From assembly GCA_018985235.1 (NCBI GenBank), contig JADGIG010000155.1, positions 1-15,158 on the forward strand: DNA of 15,158 nt, read 5' to 3'. The stretch's first letter is position 1. The number at the start of each line of letters is the position of its first letter. This DNA is from Sanchytrium tribonematis (lineage: Eukaryota; Sanchytriomycota; Sanchytriomycetes; Sanchytriales; Sanchytriaceae). The notes beneath the pieces are model-generated. The model was given only the letters and a program-made list of their open reading frames with translations. It was not told the DNA's origin and did no database searches. The position numbers and the translations under genes are program-made. This document shows positions 1 through 6,405 of this stretch, piece after piece.

Positions 1-261
1 TTTGACGCAAAGTCCCAGTCCGGAATTTTTCTCTCGTTTAATTTCTACTGGTTCAAATACAGGCTTTCTAAATGATCCAAGTCCAGCCAGCGCATTTACT
101 GAGTTACCCCGATTAGCAAACTTTACTTTTGATTTTTCGTCCAGTAGTTTTTGTTCTGCTTCGACTCGTTGTTCATAGTCGTCAGCAATATGATTTCCTA
201 CTGGGACGATATTTTTCTGTAAAATGATCCTGTTGTTATTTTTTAGTATTGTGGAAAGCAT
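1..261 (-). CDS. Unknown protein, N-terminal part, runs off window edge
   Basis: An open frame of 87 codons starts with ATG at 261 and continues past position 1 without a stop; the nearest upstream in-frame stop is at 289-291. I do not recognise the family. The visible part is hydrophilic and charged, with a probable helical stretch around residues 28-45 (DDYEQRVEAEQKLLDEKSK) and a later segment containing ALAGLGSFRKP, which looks conserved-protein-like rather than random. There is no signal peptide or membrane segment. The start lies only 9 bp from the divergent folate synthase start, so the two genes share one promoter region. A weak TTTAAA at 288-293 is 27-32 nt upstream. It could be a nuclear or cytosolic coiled-coil protein, but no function is assigned. 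Confidence 0.55.
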   Translation of the reverse strand, partial: MLSTILKNNNRIILQKNIVPVGNHIADDYEQRVEAEQKLLDEKSKVKFANRGNSVNALAGLGSFRKPVFEPVEIKREKNSGLGLCVK

Positions 262-270
262 ACAAAGGAG

Positions 271-1446
271 ATGTTGCAAAATGAAAGTTTAAAAAAGATA
301 TTGTCACAATTGTCAAATCCTCAAAACAATCTCAAAATTATTCATATAGCTGGTACAAATGGCAAGGGAACGACTGGATACATTATGAACAAAATTTTAA
401 TAGAAATGCTAAACCAAGCTATTTCCGAAAAATCGAATTGTGTGGGATGGTTTCATAGTCCAGCGATTTTGCCAGACCATGACATTCTCATTAACTTGAA
501 GCCTGTTAGTAATGATGTTGTTGCTGCTGCAGTAATGGAATATTCAGAATATCAATTTTCGTTAAGCCCATTTGAATTTAGAGTGCTTCTGGCAATTGTA
601 ATATTTAAGGAGCTTAAATGTGACTATTGTATCTTTGAATGTGGCTTAGGTGGTTTAAATGATGCTACAAATATATTTTTTGAAAAGGAAATCGCGATTA
701 TCACTCAAATTGGATTGGATCATCAAGATCAACTTGGAAACACATTAACTGATATTGCAACTCATAAACTTGGCATCATCAAAAACAGTAAGCATGTTTT
801 TACAACCAAGGTTCAGAACCAAGAAGTGTTAAAATTATTTGCGCAATACCCACACATACAAGAAATACCAGCTGCAACGTTAATCGGATTCAACAAGTAT
901 GAATACATGTGGAGCTATAAAAATATTGAAATCAAGTCAAAAATACTCGGTCATCATCAAGGGATCAACATTGCTCTGGCATTAGAGGCTATATTTTTAT
1001 TAATTGGATCGGAGATTAGAAGTTTTCAGATTGAGAAAGCATGGCCGGGTAGACTGCAATATATTAAATACAAAGATAGGGAACTTTTGCTAGATGGCGC
1101 ACACAATATTGATTCCATTTTGGCATTAAGGAAATACTTAGATTTGGTCAAATTTGGAAATTGTTCATTCATATTTTCTTGTACTGGCAACAAAGATATT
1201 GAAAATCTAATAGACACTCTCATCAAAAATCAAGATCAGATTATTTTATTTCAATTCGAAATTCCCAAGCATAGTCCTTGGATCAAATTACCTAGTAACG
1301 AAAATTACGGAAAATATAGGAATTTACAGACTTGTTCGGTGCTAGATGAAGCAATAGAATTGTGTAAACATAATATTGTTATTTGTGGATCTCTTTATAT
1401 GGTTTATGATTGTTTGTTAAAAACAAACGCAGGTCCATTTTTTTGA
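271..1446 (+). CDS. Dihydrofolate / folylpolyglutamate synthase (Mur ligase family)
   Basis: A 391-aa ATP-dependent ligase that adds glutamate to dihydropteroate or folate. Visible motifs in order: P-loop AGTNGKGTT (about residues 27-35, Lys32), HSP at 62-64, ECGLGG at 123-128 followed by DATN 131-134, GLDH 148-151, the candidate carbamylated lysine in HKLGIIK (Lys166), GHHQGINIA near 228, WPGRLQ 258-263 and LDGAHN 274-279. The central and C-terminal Mur ligase domains are complete and the length fits single-domain DHFS/FPGS enzymes. ATG 271 is the only in-frame start after an upstream TAG at 244. Two usually conserved positions differ: SPHL is SPAI and GLGGR is GLGGL. Whether it is a DHFS (fungal FOL3-like), an FPGS or bifunctional cannot be told from sequence alone. 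An ATTAAA lies 27 nt after the TGA stop. Confidence 0.93.
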   Translation: MLQNESLKKILSQLSNPQNNLKIIHIAGTNGKGTTGYIMNKILIEMLNQAISEKSNCVGWFHSPAILPDHDILINLKPVSNDVVAAAVMEYSEYQFSLSPFEFRVLLAIVIFKELKCDYCIFECGLGGLNDATNIFFEKEIAIITQIGLDHQDQLGNTLTDIATHKLGIIKNSKHVFTTKVQNQEVLKLFAQYPHIQEIPAATLIGFNKYEYMWSYKNIEIKSKILGHHQGINIALALEAIFLLIGSEIRSFQIEKAWPGRLQYIKYKDRELLLDGAHNIDSILALRKYLDLVKFGNCSFIFSCTGNKDIENLIDTLIKNQDQIILFQFEIPKHSPWIKLPSNENYGKYRNLQTCSVLDEAIELCKHNIVICGSLYMVYDCLLKTNAGPFF

Positions 1447-1620
1447 GATCAATTCGCCGTGACTAGTTATTAATTAAACAGATATATCGCCACAAGTTAC
1501 CCTAAGGCGTTTATTGGCTTGGACTCATATCATTTGTTGAGAATTAATCATTTGCACCAATCAAATGAATTTCACAAAACCAAAAACTAATATCACGAAA
1601 AGGCAAGGAATCATTTTCAG
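1447..1620. other. Gap between folate synthase and first zinc-finger gene
   Basis: It holds the probable 3' end of the folate synthase transcript (ATTAAA at 1473-1478) and then AT-rich DNA leading to the TATA box at 1621. A 21-codon open frame from ATG 1564 has no supporting promoter or poly(A) signal. A long minus-strand open frame across 1544-1882 lacks an ATG near its beginning and is antisense to the zinc-finger gene, so I do not call it. Confidence 0.4.
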
Positions 1621-1629
1621 TATAAATTA
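1621..1629 (+). promoter_or_regulatory. TATA box of zinc-finger gene A
   Basis: TATAAATTA begins exactly 28 nt before ATG 1649. The same 28-nt spacing occurs at the next gene (1985 to 2013). Confidence 0.6.
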
Positions 1630-1648
1630 AAGCAAATCCCTGAAGAAT

Positions 1649-1807
1649 ATGTCTCTTGCAAATCAAAGACGTGAATGCCATGTATGTTGTACAACCTTTA
1701 AAACACAGATAGATTTCAAGAACCATTTGAAAAATCACAATAAAAAAGAGCGCAAATTTAATGAAGCCGTTATTCTTCTTTTTCAGGCTAGTTCTAGCGA
1801 TGTGTGA
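1649..1807 (+). CDS. Tiny C2H2 zinc-finger protein A (52 aa)
   Basis: A 52-aa protein with one classical C2H2 finger: Cys10-x2-Cys13-x12-His26-x3-His30, with the usual Phe inside the loop (TTFKT), followed by a basic stretch. Such fingers bind nucleic acid or protein. The gene is short but is supported by a TATA box 28 nt upstream and by AATAAA overlapping its TGA stop. It resembles the first finger of the next gene (C-x-V-C, FKT, HL), so the two may be tandem duplicates. Bases 1769-1786 (GTTATTCTTCTTTTTCAG) look like an 18-nt intron with a strong acceptor; removing them keeps the frame and deletes six residues after the finger, so both forms would be coding. Confidence 0.65.
   Translation: MSLANQRRECHVCCTTFKTQIDFKNHLKNHNKKERKFNEAVILLFQASSSDV
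1769..1786 (+). other. Candidate 18-nt in-frame micro-intron
   Basis: GTTATTCTTCTTTTTCAG has GT and a pyrimidine-rich TTTTTCAG end, at a length close to the well-supported 19-nt intron in the GTPase gene. It is a multiple of three without a stop, so the reading frame neither supports nor refutes it. Confidence 0.3.
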
Positions 1808-1812
1808 ATAAA
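1807..1812 (+). terminator. Poly(A) signal overlapping stop of zinc-finger gene A
   Basis: AATAAA uses the last A of the TGA stop codon. The same arrangement recurs at most genes in the window. Confidence 0.5.
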
Positions 1813-1984
1813 TATCTACCACCTGCGTCTTAATTGTCGCCACTCTCTTACACTTTAGGACCGTCGCAGCATTAGGGGTCAAACGTAGCTTATGGCGTAG
1901 CTTATCAGTGAAATCTGATGCTCATGATAGGGCTAAAACGTATACTTGTGGTCGTTATCTATCACGCGAGTCTTGAACGCCACC

Positions 1985-1993
1985 TATAAATAG
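1985..1993 (+). promoter_or_regulatory. TATA box of zinc-finger gene B
   Basis: TATAAATAG, 28 nt before ATG 2013. The preceding 170 bp (1813-1984) hold no gene I can support; they contain a short direct repeat, CGTAGCTTAT, written twice around 1885-1905. Confidence 0.6.
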
Positions 1994-2012
1994 AAGAGGA
2001 TCCTTGCTATAT

Positions 2013-2303
2013 ATGCACATTAATTTATTGTTAAATCCAACTCCATCATTCTGCTGCCAAGTCTGCTCAAAAGATTTTAAAACGAGAGAGTCATTGTATA
2101 AGCATTTACGAGGTGTCCATACTTGCAAGGATCCATGTCCTTTCTGCCAAAGAGTGCTTAAGTTTAGGACTCGACCTGACAACTTCAGGAAGCATCTTCT
2201 AAAGTGCCAACCATTCTTGGAGCAAACGCATTCGCTAAGCAACTTCAAAAACGTAGTAGATCATACGATCAGGCATGTACTTACAGAAATTCGAAGTAAA
2301 TAA
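2013..2303 (+). CDS. Small zinc-finger protein B (96 aa)
   Basis: A 96-aa protein with two zinc-finger modules. Finger 1 is C2H2: Cys15-x2-Cys18-x12-His31-x4-His36. Finger 2 is Cys42-x2-Cys45-x15-His61-x3-Cys65, a CCHC variant whose RPDNFRKHLLKC segment resembles fungal-type fingers. The last 30 residues carry no clear domain. An in-frame TTG lies 9 nt upstream, but ATG 2013 is preferred because it sits 28 nt after a TATA box. AATAAA overlaps the TAA stop. It could act as a small nucleic-acid-binding regulator; no target is known. It is in tandem with zinc-finger gene A and could derive from the same duplication. Confidence 0.75.
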   Translation: MHINLLLNPTPSFCCQVCSKDFKTRESLYKHLRGVHTCKDPCPFCQRVLKFRTRPDNFRKHLLKCQPFLEQTHSLSNFKNVVDHTIRHVLTEIRSK

Positions 2304-2304
2304 A
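2299..2304 (+). terminator. Poly(A) signal overlapping stop of zinc-finger gene B
   Basis: AATAAA spans the whole TAA stop codon (2301-2303). Confidence 0.5.
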
Positions 2305-2379
2305 TGTCCATAGCTCACAACTAATATATTTGTTAAGGATTGGCGGAAAATTCATTTCGAAACAAAAATCCTTGAAATT

Positions 2380-2388
2380 TATAAAAGG
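2380..2388 (+). promoter_or_regulatory. TATA box of the 207-aa unknown gene
   Basis: TATAAAAGG, a textbook TATA box, starts 30 nt before ATG 2410. Confidence 0.65.
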
Positions 2389-2409
2389 AGAAGCGTTTCG
2401 ACATTGAAA

Positions 2410-3033
2410 ATGCTGACTGACAGCGAGCAGCTCCTGACCCTGAATGATGCTCAAATCAGAACTGAATTTAACGATTATTTGGCATTGAATTTGCAAGAGG
2501 ATTCTATTATAGAGTATCAAGCTGAGCTGCTCTGTGATTTCATTGAAAAATATTATTTATACTGCAAGGATATGAATTTGCCTTTATTAGAAGTTATTCA
2601 GCTTCTATCTATTAAATTACATCTAATGCCAGTTCAGAAACTCTTATGCACATATTTGGCATTTATTAATTTCTATGACGAAGACAATGTTAGAGATATC
2701 AAGAAAGCGTGGTGTAATCCATTCAAATATGATATGGATTTTAATGTGGAACTGGATAATACCTATAATGTTCTTCTTGCAAACGAAATTAACAAATATG
2801 GCATGCAGGATGTCATTCTTGCTTACAATAGAGCAACTTATTTAAAACCCGCATATTTGCATTTAATTTATCACTCAAATGTGGATGATTACTTCACAAA
2901 CGATGCCATTGTTTTGATGGAAGTATTAAATCGAGATTATGGTGCAGAAGAGAATGAAAAAATGCACAAATGGATATGCGATACCTTGAGTAAATTCAAT
3001 GAGACTGAAATTGTAAATATACTAAACAGATAA
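2410..3033 (+). CDS. Unknown acidic helical protein (207 aa)
   Basis: A complete single-exon frame of 207 aa from ATG 2410, which is two codons after an in-frame TTG. I do not recognise a family. The protein is rich in Leu, Asn, Asp and Tyr, acidic overall, and looks largely alpha-helical, with amphipathic stretches near residues 30-75. No signal peptide, transmembrane segment or metal-binding motif is visible. That it is a real gene rests on its length, the TATA box 30 nt upstream, and AATAAA overlapping the stop. It ends only 7 bp before the stop of the convergent GTPase gene, so the two mRNAs should overlap at their 3' ends. It may be lineage-specific or too diverged to identify by eye. 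Confidence 0.75.
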   Translation: MLTDSEQLLTLNDAQIRTEFNDYLALNLQEDSIIEYQAELLCDFIEKYYLYCKDMNLPLLEVIQLLSIKLHLMPVQKLLCTYLAFINFYDEDNVRDIKKAWCNPFKYDMDFNVELDNTYNVLLANEINKYGMQDVILAYNRATYLKPAYLHLIYHSNVDDYFTNDAIVLMEVLNRDYGAEENEKMHKWICDTLSKFNETEIVNILNR

Positions 3034-3037
3034 TAAA
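3032..3037 (+). terminator. Poly(A) signal overlapping stop of the 207-aa gene
   Basis: AATAAA begins inside the TAA stop (3031-3033) and lies in the 7-bp gap between two convergent genes. Confidence 0.5.
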
Positions 3038-3039
3038 TA

Positions 3040-3045
3040 TTTAAT
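3040..3045 (-). terminator. ATTAAA poly(A) signal overlapping GTPase stop
   Basis: On the minus strand ATTAAA covers the TAA stop (3043-3041). It faces the plus-strand AATAAA only 2 bp away. Confidence 0.4.
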
Positions 3046-4454
3046 CCAATAACCTTAAGATTTTACCAATTCCTTTCGTTCTTCCCTCTCTAAACAATAT
3101 TTTCATATCAATATTGAGATACTCAGGGTGACTAATAAATCTCATTCTGACGATGCTCTTATCGCCATTGCGTATAAGCGCCTTGCTCATGTCCAAAATT
3201 TGTACAGTTTGACGAACATTTCCTAAATAAGAGAATTTTACGAGCATGTAACATCGTCTGATAATTTACCGCAATTGTGGTTGAATGGTGAAGAACTAAT
3301 ATCTCAGCTTCAAATTCACGGGTGACGTGACTTGAGATATCTACTTCTTTTGATACCAAGACCATGCCTTTACGGATTTGACTCCGCTTTATCTTTTTCA
3401 AGGCCAAAGAAACACTTTGACCTGGATGAGCAATATTGATAGGAACCCTCTTGCGATGGATTCCTTTTACTTGTGTATTGAAGAATTGACCATTCTTATC
3501 TGGTCCTAAAAGTAAGTTATCTCCAATTTTGATGACTCCGCTCAATATTTGACCGGAAACAACGCATCCAACACCTGGAACGCTAAATGATTCAGTAATT
3601 TCATATTCCACAGATTCTCCATTTGAGAATTGTTGACGACTAGGTAAAACATTTAAAAATAATCTTAAAAGCTCGATACCATCGCCGGTCACATTACTGA
3701 CCATAAAAACAGGACAAATTCTTTCTCCTGATAAATTCATTGCCACTTTAATGACATCTTCTTTAGTTCGAATAAAAATGGGCATTTTACGACAACCGGA
3801 ACTCTTCAATATCTTTTGAAGTTGATTCACAGTTGACTTGAGCACATTAGGGGGCGCCATATCAATTTTCGTAACAACAATCATGGAAGGAATATTTAAC
3901 AAAAGTGTTAAACCCAAATGTTCTTTGGTCATTCCGATCATTCCCGCATTGGCGCCAACCATTAACATGGCATAGTCTGGTTGAGAACTACTTAGTCCAT
4001 AGACTGTGGTCTTAAGGTACTTTTCGTGTCCTGCTAAGTCGATAAATGTTATCATTTTGCTGCTGTTTAACGCAATCTGATCCCAAGTCATCTTATGATG
4101 CTCATTTTTTATTACCTGTGCTCCAAATTCGTCAAAACCCATGCACTCCATACCAACACTTGAGGTTCTACCTGTCAAGAGTTCATGTTTGTGTTTAAAC
4201 AAAACTTGTCGAGCCTTTCCCCTACCGTCATCCAGGCTCCCTTTCGTAAGAACACCCAATATGGTGCTCTTACCTGCATCGACGTTGCCTATTACAGCCA
4301 CTCTTACGTCTTCTAAAGTATGAATGTCTGCACGGTTTCGTATCAGACAATGATCTTCAGAGATTGGCGTGATTATGTCATCTTCAATTTTGGTGGATTC
4401 GTTAAAGGTGTAAGTGGGATACTTTAATGCCAATTGACTTTTTTCTACGATCAT
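3041..4454 (-). CDS. GTPBP1: GTPBP1/GTPBP2-family translational GTPase, one 19-nt intron
   Basis: A 464-aa GTPase after removal of one intron (exon 1 4454-3242, exon 2 3222-3041). G1 is GNVDAGKST (56-64), switch I RTSSVG (96-101), G3 DLAGHEKYLKTT (139-150), G4 TKID (195-198), G5 SNVTG (253-257); an EF-Tu-like beta-barrel region follows with SVPGVGCVVSG (291-301), and the end contains FREGRTK. This is the GTPBP1/2 branch of the EF-1A superfamily, linked in animals to mRNA surveillance and ribosome rescue. Without splicing the frame changes between the YQTMLHA region and the NVRQT region; splicing restores the family spacing exactly. The protein lacks the long extra N- and C-terminal extensions of animal GTPBP1. 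Weak TATA-like TATTTT lies 31 nt before the ATG. Confidence 0.93.
3223..3241 (-). other. 19-nt spliceosomal intron in the GTPBP1-like gene
   Basis: On the minus strand the intron reads GTAAAATTCTCTTATTTAG. It splits an Arg codon (C|GA) after residue 404. Removal joins MLHA to RNVRQT, the same number of residues as the corresponding HCGSIRQT segment of animal GTPBP1. Leaving it in gives a frameshift and, even if frameshifted, about six extra residues at a conserved site. Confidence 0.85.
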
Positions 4455-4743
4455 GATTTGATAGCGTCAAAATTTGTTTCAAAATATTGGGGCAACACTA
4501 TAATAATGACTTTTACAGGAAGAATAAAGTAGAATGTGTTTGAGTAAGTAGAGGAACTCTGCTTGAACCTAAATTAGTATGAAGGTAACAAGAAAAGGGA
4601 TCTGCCTTGGAGTTAAGTTGCCTAAATCGACAGTTGCTATGACTTCATGTGGGCAGCAAAAGTAAATACTAATGAGAACTACATAATTCTACTGTGTTTA
4701 GCTTAAAATAACATTGGAAGTTACATTGACCATAGGGCCTTAT
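4455..4743. other. Divergent promoter region; possible upstream exons
   Basis: This 289-bp gap separates the GTPase start (-) from the ATG of the 453-aa gene (+). Plus-strand TATAATAA occurs at 4499-4506 and the minus-strand TATTTT starts at 4485, so a bidirectional promoter is plausible. A short frame from ATG 4579 (27 codons, ends at TAA 4663-4665) and strong donor-like GTAAGTAG near 4545 suggest a spliced leader exon. One reading, ATG 4647 with an intron 4662-4701, joins in frame to the downstream gene. None of this is decisive. Confidence 0.3.
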
Positions 4744-6105
4744 ATGGGCATTGAACTCGTTCCTAGAAAAGGGGTAATCGTACCGGATTTATATTTAAGG
4801 GAAATCTCCTTCACCGCCTTGAAACTAAAAATGAGCTACTTTTTCGAATCTCAGAAAAATTTAAAATGTTTGGAAAATGCCACTTATATTGATGTTGATG
4901 GTGATATGTCATCTTTTTGTACTGAAGATGAGTACGAAGAAGAGAATATGTATAAATTGGCGCAAAATTCTTTTTCCGAGATAAAAATCTGTAAAGAATA
5001 CTATGATAAAGAAACTGACTTTGAATTAGTGCAAAATGCATGTTTGGGGTTGAAGGAAGGTGAAGCCTTTATTGAGAATGGCGAAAATACATATATTACA
5101 GTAGAAGATTTAAAATTTGAGGTAAAAGAATGTGAAAATGACTTTGAAAAGAAAAGTGACTGCGAACTAGCGCAATCCCCTCTTCATTTTGTACTTGATG
5201 CAAATGGGAGTGATAAAATACAAGTGGAAAAAGGAGATATTTTTGAATTTGTGCAACATGCATTGGAATGTGGTCTGGAAGGCCACAGAATCGAAAAAGA
5301 GGGCAAAGTACAAAAAAATGATTGTGTATCAATTCAAATTGAATTGGAATCGGTTGCGGAAGGAAATGAAAATAGATTATTGAATAAAATTAAAAAAGAC
5401 ACATTCGGCGAGGCCACTTTTGTTAAATACAGGTCTTATTCTGATTTTCTTGGTGGGGATGACGATGTAGTAATCGAATACAAGCCTCGAAGCGACTCTG
5501 GCGATTCTGTTCGGGTGCCACGAGACGTAAGTGGACTCGGCAACCTCAACATATATGACCTTGAGCAAGAATTGATTAAAAGTGAATTTTTGGAGGTTGA
5601 AAACGATGAAGAAAATTATCCGGAAAAGTACACAAGAAGAAAGAGAGTAATTTCAGCTGATAACCAACTAATAAACATACAGCCTTCTAAAAAGATGAGA
5701 ATCGAAATGATTGTAGAATCAGCTTCATTCACCGACTTAGAATCCAATGAAATTAGAGATTTTGAAAAACTGCCAATCGAGCGGGACTTATTTAATTGCA
5801 CCTCGCTTGAAGTGCTTTCTCATTGCTGTTGTAACAGTTATTTTGAACATTCCCAAGTGAACGAATTGTCAACACAAGGCTTAAGAAGAAAATTACCCGA
5901 ATTTGAGAATGACTGGAAACCTTCTAAAAAAATGAGATTAGAAACGATTATGGGAACCGAATTACCATCAATTTCAATGAAAAACAAGGAAAATACCGTA
6001 ACCCACTCTTCTTCTTTTATGAAGGTCGTCCTAGGAGATGGGCCAGTCGACTGGATGGCTCAAGAGTCGCAGCAAGAGAAGTGGGCAGCAATTTTAATTC
6101 ATTGA
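4744..6105 (+). CDS. Acidic repeat protein with D-box, KEN box and paired basic motifs (453 aa)
   Basis: I do not recognise a family. From ATG 4744 the protein is 453 aa, very acidic in its first 300 residues. A short motif (aromatic or Cys, Glu or Lys, Leu or Phe, Ala or Val, Gln) recurs four times, with its Gln at 74, 97, 144 and 171. The basic motif PSKKMR occurs twice, at 314-319 and 393-398, and YTRRKR lies just before the first, suggesting nuclear import. A full destruction-box match RxxLxxxxN is at 381-389 and a KEN triplet at 415-417, typical of APC/C substrates. The ORF stays open upstream to 4702, just after a TTTAG acceptor-like site, so the true N-terminus may lie in an upstream exon. 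AATAAA follows the TGA by 2 nt. The function is unknown; a cell-cycle-regulated nuclear protein is my inference. Confidence 0.75.
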   Translation: MGIELVPRKGVIVPDLYLREISFTALKLKMSYFFESQKNLKCLENATYIDVDGDMSSFCTEDEYEEENMYKLAQNSFSEIKICKEYYDKETDFELVQNACLGLKEGEAFIENGENTYITVEDLKFEVKECENDFEKKSDCELAQSPLHFVLDANGSDKIQVEKGDIFEFVQHALECGLEGHRIEKEGKVQKNDCVSIQIELESVAEGNENRLLNKIKKDTFGEATFVKYRSYSDFLGGDDDVVIEYKPRSDSGDSVRVPRDVSGLGNLNIYDLEQELIKSEFLEVENDEENYPEKYTRRKRVISADNQLINIQPSKKMRIEMIVESASFTDLESNEIRDFEKLPIERDLFNCTSLEVLSHCCCNSYFEHSQVNELSTQGLRRKLPEFENDWKPSKKMRLETIMGTELPSISMKNKENTVTHSSSFMKVVLGDGPVDWMAQESQQEKWAAILIH

Positions 6106-6107
6106 AT

Positions 6108-6113
6108 AATAAA
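6108..6113 (+). terminator. Poly(A) signal of the 453-aa gene
   Basis: AATAAA, 2 nt after the TGA stop (6103-6105). Confidence 0.5.
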
Positions 6114-6118
6114 TCTAT

Positions 6119-6124
6119 TTTATT
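6119..6124 (-). terminator. Minus-strand poly(A) signal of a candidate small spliced gene
   Basis: AATAAA on the minus strand lies 5 nt after a TAA (6132-6130) that ends an open stretch reading SDIEIIDKSTTGDF. It faces the signal of the plus-strand gene. Confidence 0.35.
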
Positions 6125-6129
6125 AAATT

Positions 6130-6351
6130 TTAAAAGTCGCCTGTGGTAGATTTGTCGATAATCTCAATATCACTTCGCCAAATCTAAGGAAAAATCAAAG
6201 TTTCAGAGCCTGTACCATCTTATTTTACGCAAATCTTCGAGATAAAATTCACGATATTTTTCTTGCGTCGTACTTTCTCGAGACAGAGTTGTCAAAACTG
6301 ACTTGCTCATTTGATTGGCCATCCCCACATTGCAAAAGGATTATTGGGCAT
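6130..6351 (-). CDS. Candidate small spliced gene, exon structure unresolved
   Basis: The 300-bp gap before the ABC transporter contains coding-like fragments on the minus strand. ATG 6351 (MPNNPFA...) lies 29 nt after the minus-strand reading of a near-symmetrical TATA element at 6372-6380. A second frame, ATG 6322 to TGA 6203 (39 aa), contains LSRESTTQEKYREFYLEDLR. A third, ending at TAA 6130, reads SDIEIIDKSTTGDF and has AATAAA 5 nt later. Micro-introns would be needed to connect them; one possible donor-acceptor pair at 6228-6210 is again 19 nt and starts GTAAAAT. No single combination gives an uninterrupted frame to the last fragment, so the call is tentative and no function is proposed. 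Confidence 0.35.
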
Positions 6352-6371
6352 TGTGATTGGATTGAAACTTC

Positions 6372-6381
6372 ATATTAAATG
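6372..6381. promoter_or_regulatory. TATA-like element, possibly bidirectional
   Basis: ATATTAAAT reads TATTAAAT on the plus strand, starting 33 nt before the ABC transporter ATG, and ATTTAATAT on the minus strand, about 29 nt before ATG 6351. One element could therefore serve both directions. Confidence 0.4.
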
Positions 6382-6405
6382 TAGAGACTCTAAGTAACTA
6401 AATTG

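Noticed and set aside
1441-1475. TGA read as tryptophan (the folate synthase would extend to a TAA next to ATTAAA)
   Set aside because: The 845- and 1031-aa frames use TGG for Trp with no internal TGA, and TGA stops at 1807 and 6105 sit on poly(A) signals, so TGA is a stop.
1544-1882. 112-codon minus-strand open frame
   Set aside because: It has no ATG at its start, overlaps zinc-finger gene A antisense, and shows no recognisable domain.
1649-2303. The two zinc-finger frames as exons of one gene
   Set aside because: Each has its own TATA at -28 and AATAAA at its stop, and no convincing donor-acceptor pair joins the frames.
3041-3247. Separate 68-aa gene or frameshifted pseudogene at the end of the GTPase
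   Set aside because: Its sequence continues the GTPBP1/2 C-terminus, and a canonical 19-nt intron joins it to the main frame with exact family spacing, so a separate gene or decay is unnecessary.
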